Shown piece after piece: positions 62,216 through 64,000 of a stretch of DNA of 64,000 nucleotides. The notes beneath the pieces were generated by a model. The model had not been told where the DNA came from and searched no databases. It saw only the letters and a list, made by a program, of their open reading frames with translations. Source of the stretch: Agarophyton chilense. Its lineage: Eukaryota; Rhodophyta; Florideophyceae; Gracilariales; Gracilariaceae. The stretch covers positions 434,001-498,000 of the forward strand of contig JARGXX010000077.1 in assembly GCA_030374765.1 (NCBI GenBank), in the 5' to 3' direction. Within the stretch, counting starts at the first letter, position 1. The number at the start of each line of letters is the position of its first letter. A program made the translations under genes and the position numbers.

Positions 62216-63076
62216 CTATCTTCTGCCGCCCGAGTCGAGCTTTTCGCGGTGCAACTTCTCGCGATGCCTGCTCAGGTTACTCTTCTTTGCAAACCGTTTC
62301 CCGCACAAGTCACACTCGAACGGCCGTTCATGCTGATGCACCGACGACACGTGACTCTTGAGGTCCGACCGTTTGCCAAATGCCTTGTCGCACTCCGGTA
62401 CCGGGCATCGGTGCGGACGAATGCCGGCGTGCACTGTCTTGAGATGTTGGTTCAAATGGCTGCGCTGCGAAAATTCATGCGAACAGGACGGGCATTGATA
62501 CTTGTTAGCCGAACTACTGCTGCCGCCGCCCTCCCGGTGGTGATGTTTCCGTGAGTGCGCATGCATCAGTGCCATCGTGCTATACTGCTTGTTACAAGTG
62601 GGACACACATACGATGCCCCGCCGTGCTCGCTGGAGCGTGGCGTACGATTTCCGCTCGACGTGTGGAACGTGGGCGCGCGCATCGGGTATGGAGACGCCG
62701 TGGAGTTGGCGCGCATGGGCATGGCCGACGGTGGTGCCGCGCTCAGTCGAAAACTCATAGTAGCGATTGACGTACGCGTTGAGCCGCCCGACGTACGCGC
62801 TATCGACGAAGAAGACGACGCGCCACCGGATGTGGCCGCCGAGGATGACGACGACGAGGCTGCGTGCTGTTGTGGTCGGTCCAACACGGTGCTCCAAAAA
62901 CTGCGCGACGACGATGGCGCCGGTGCACGTGTGCGTGACGATGATGAAGGCGGTCGACCGACGTCCGTGTTGGTGCGCCGCAGCGACGGACCGTCGTGCG
63001 CTTGCATGGAGTGTATGACGCCCTCCATGGGTGCGCTGGTGTCGTAGTTGCTTCCAACAAGTTTGCGAAGATCCAT
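62216..63076 (-). CDS. Four-finger C2H2 zinc-finger protein
   Basis: A 286-residue protein from the ATG at 63074-63076; the frame extends to 63127 only through a GTG. The N-terminal 150 residues are Ser/Ala/Arg/Pro-rich and disordered. The C-terminus has four C2H2 fingers in a row: YVCPTCNKQYSTMALMHAH, YQCPSCSHEFSQRSHLNQH, HRCPVPECDKAFGKRSDLKSH and FECDLCGKRFAKKSNLSRH. The third has four residues between its cysteines, and the linkers are close to TGEKP-type (AGIRPHRC, HERPFEC). The protein ends soon after finger 4 with a basic tail. Likely a sequence-specific nuclear transcription factor; targets unknown. Confidence 0.9.
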   Translation of the reverse strand: MDLRKLVGSNYDTSAPMEGVIHSMQAHDGPSLRRTNTDVGRPPSSSSRTRAPAPSSSRSFWSTVLDRPQQHAASSSSSSAATSGGASSSSSIARTSGGSTRTSIATMSFRLSAAPPSAMPMRANSTASPYPMRAPTFHTSSGNRTPRSSEHGGASYVCPTCNKQYSTMALMHAHSRKHHHREGGGSSSSANKYQCPSCSHEFSQRSHLNQHLKTVHAGIRPHRCPVPECDKAFGKRSDLKSHVSSVHQHERPFECDLCGKRFAKKSNLSRHREKLHREKLDSGGRR

Positions 63077-64000
63077 GATGTTGGCGAGGGGTGTTAGGTA
63101 GCAGGGAGGTTGGTGGGTGCCGAACACGGAATGTTAGCACGGTGGTGACAAGTTGTAGCGCACTTGAATAGCACACTATCTCTTGCAACGTAGCTTACGC
63201 AATGCTCCGCGCTGTCAACGGGCGGCGTGCATGCACGTGCAGCTGTCGAGGTGGCAAGCAGGGCGCTGCACTGTACGAAAACAACGACAGGCAGCAAGCT
63301 CGACGGGGAAGCGGCGGCGGCGATTTCTCCAAGCAACGAGGCAAGCGAGGAGGCTAACGCGAAGGGGGCGGGGCTGTGAGAGAGGGCGAAAAAGCAAGAG
63401 GGAGAGAAAGAGAGAGAAAGTGAGAGAGAGAGAGAGCGATGTTGACGACGGCGGTCGGGTGAGCGTGGCAGTGGCGCGTGGCGCACACAGCCTTTTGAGG
63501 GCATTCGCGAGGCACCGGTGCCGCCTTGCGCTGCGCAAAGTGCTTTTACATGGTCGCTGTGCCATTGGCGGCGCTATGCAGCCGCACGCGCCGTTGCCCC
63601 ATGCACCCTTGTCGAAGCAACGCCGCGCTCATAAGCGTTCGCAACCAAGTGCAAAAAGCCAATCGCACCCGCCGTCGTTCCATCTGCACCCCCTCCCTTG
63701 CGCACTCTCGCGCACACGCGCGCCAAACAACGCAAGGCTTTACTTTTTCAAAGTTTGCAAAACTGCTACGCTACTGTCGCAACTGTACTTGGCGGCGGCG
63801 CGAAGCTATCGTCGCCATGTCATTACAGCGCCGCCAATCACTGCATCACAGGCTTTCACTAATTGTATCCAAACACCTGTAACCGTAAGTATATTCCGTT
63901 GCTACGAGTGTGTTGCACTCTCGAGTTGAGAATTTTTAACCGCCACCAAGCGCAGAGCGAGCAGACAAGCTGTTTGGCATGAATTGTGATCAAAAGTCTC
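63077..64000. other. Upstream region of the zinc-finger gene
   Basis: About 920 bp with a GA-rich simple-sequence stretch (about 63395-63440) and several non-ATG frames on both strands. No supported gene. Should contain the promoter of the zinc-finger gene. Confidence 0.4.

Noticed and set aside
61803-62336. 177-codon plus-strand frame overlapping the zinc-finger gene
   Set aside because: Antisense to the real fingers at its end, Arg/Ala-rich GC shadow elsewhere.
1-64000. CRISPR arrays, rRNA operons, prokaryotic operons or ribosome binding sites
   Set aside because: No regularly spaced direct repeats with unique spacers and no rRNA-like stretches; gene structure, introns and ER proteins show a eukaryotic nuclear genome.

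Overview
The window looks like nuclear DNA of a compact, intron-poor eukaryote. A florideophyte-type red alga (Chondrus-like) is my best guess. The reasons are mostly single-exon genes, tiny GTATGT-type introns in the one clearly spliced gene, a eukaryotic ER and ubiquitin/UFM1 gene set, and dense gene islands separated by islands of decayed retro- and DNA transposons. That layout has been described for Chondrus; the assignment is an inference, not proven by any single gene.

Layout. (1) 1-23.0 kb is a dense gene island: an edge-truncated unknown gene (minus), an HCNGP/SAP30BP-like regulator (plus), ER Hsp70 BiP ending in KDEL (minus), a three-exon TMCO1 (plus), a USP36-like deubiquitinase (minus), a telobox-type Myb/SANT protein (plus), an EF-hand protein (minus), a UPF0126/glycine-transporter-domain membrane protein (plus), a membrane-anchored PEBP (plus), the UFM1 protease UFSP2 (minus), a possible two-exon unknown gene (plus), a DUF1963/YwqG-like protein (plus) and a FAD2-type desaturase (plus). 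(2) 23.6-31.9 kb holds two piggyBac-like transposons joined tail to tail through one shared TTAA. (3) 32-61 kb is a graveyard of mobile DNA: a pogo/Jerky-type transposase interrupted by a solo LTR, a PIF/Harbinger relic with its Myb-like partner, a solo gypsy-type LTR, a chromodomain Ty3/gypsy element, pieces of other gypsy and copia elements, and a minus-strand Ty1/copia element with both LTRs. (4) 61-64 kb returns to single-copy sequence with a four-finger C2H2 protein (minus).

Functional theme. Several island genes act at the ER: BiP (folding), TMCO1 (ER calcium/insertion channel), UFSP2 (UFM1 cycle, ER-linked in other organisms) and FAD2 (membrane lipid desaturation). BiP and TMCO1 are divergent around about 530 bp. 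Co-regulation is possible but not shown.

Most interesting signal. The two piggyBac-like elements share an architecture I do not recognise from the canonical family. Each has a second gene converging on the transposase, with exactly 2 bp between the two stop codons in both copies. Each also has three 26-bp imperfect palindromes: two at the transposase-start end and one at the other end, set 18 and 20 bp from the TTAA respectively. One copy has an intact transposase with its catalytic aspartates; the other is riddled with stops.

Start codons were set to the first in-frame ATG; several longer open frames begin only at TTG or GTG and were trimmed.
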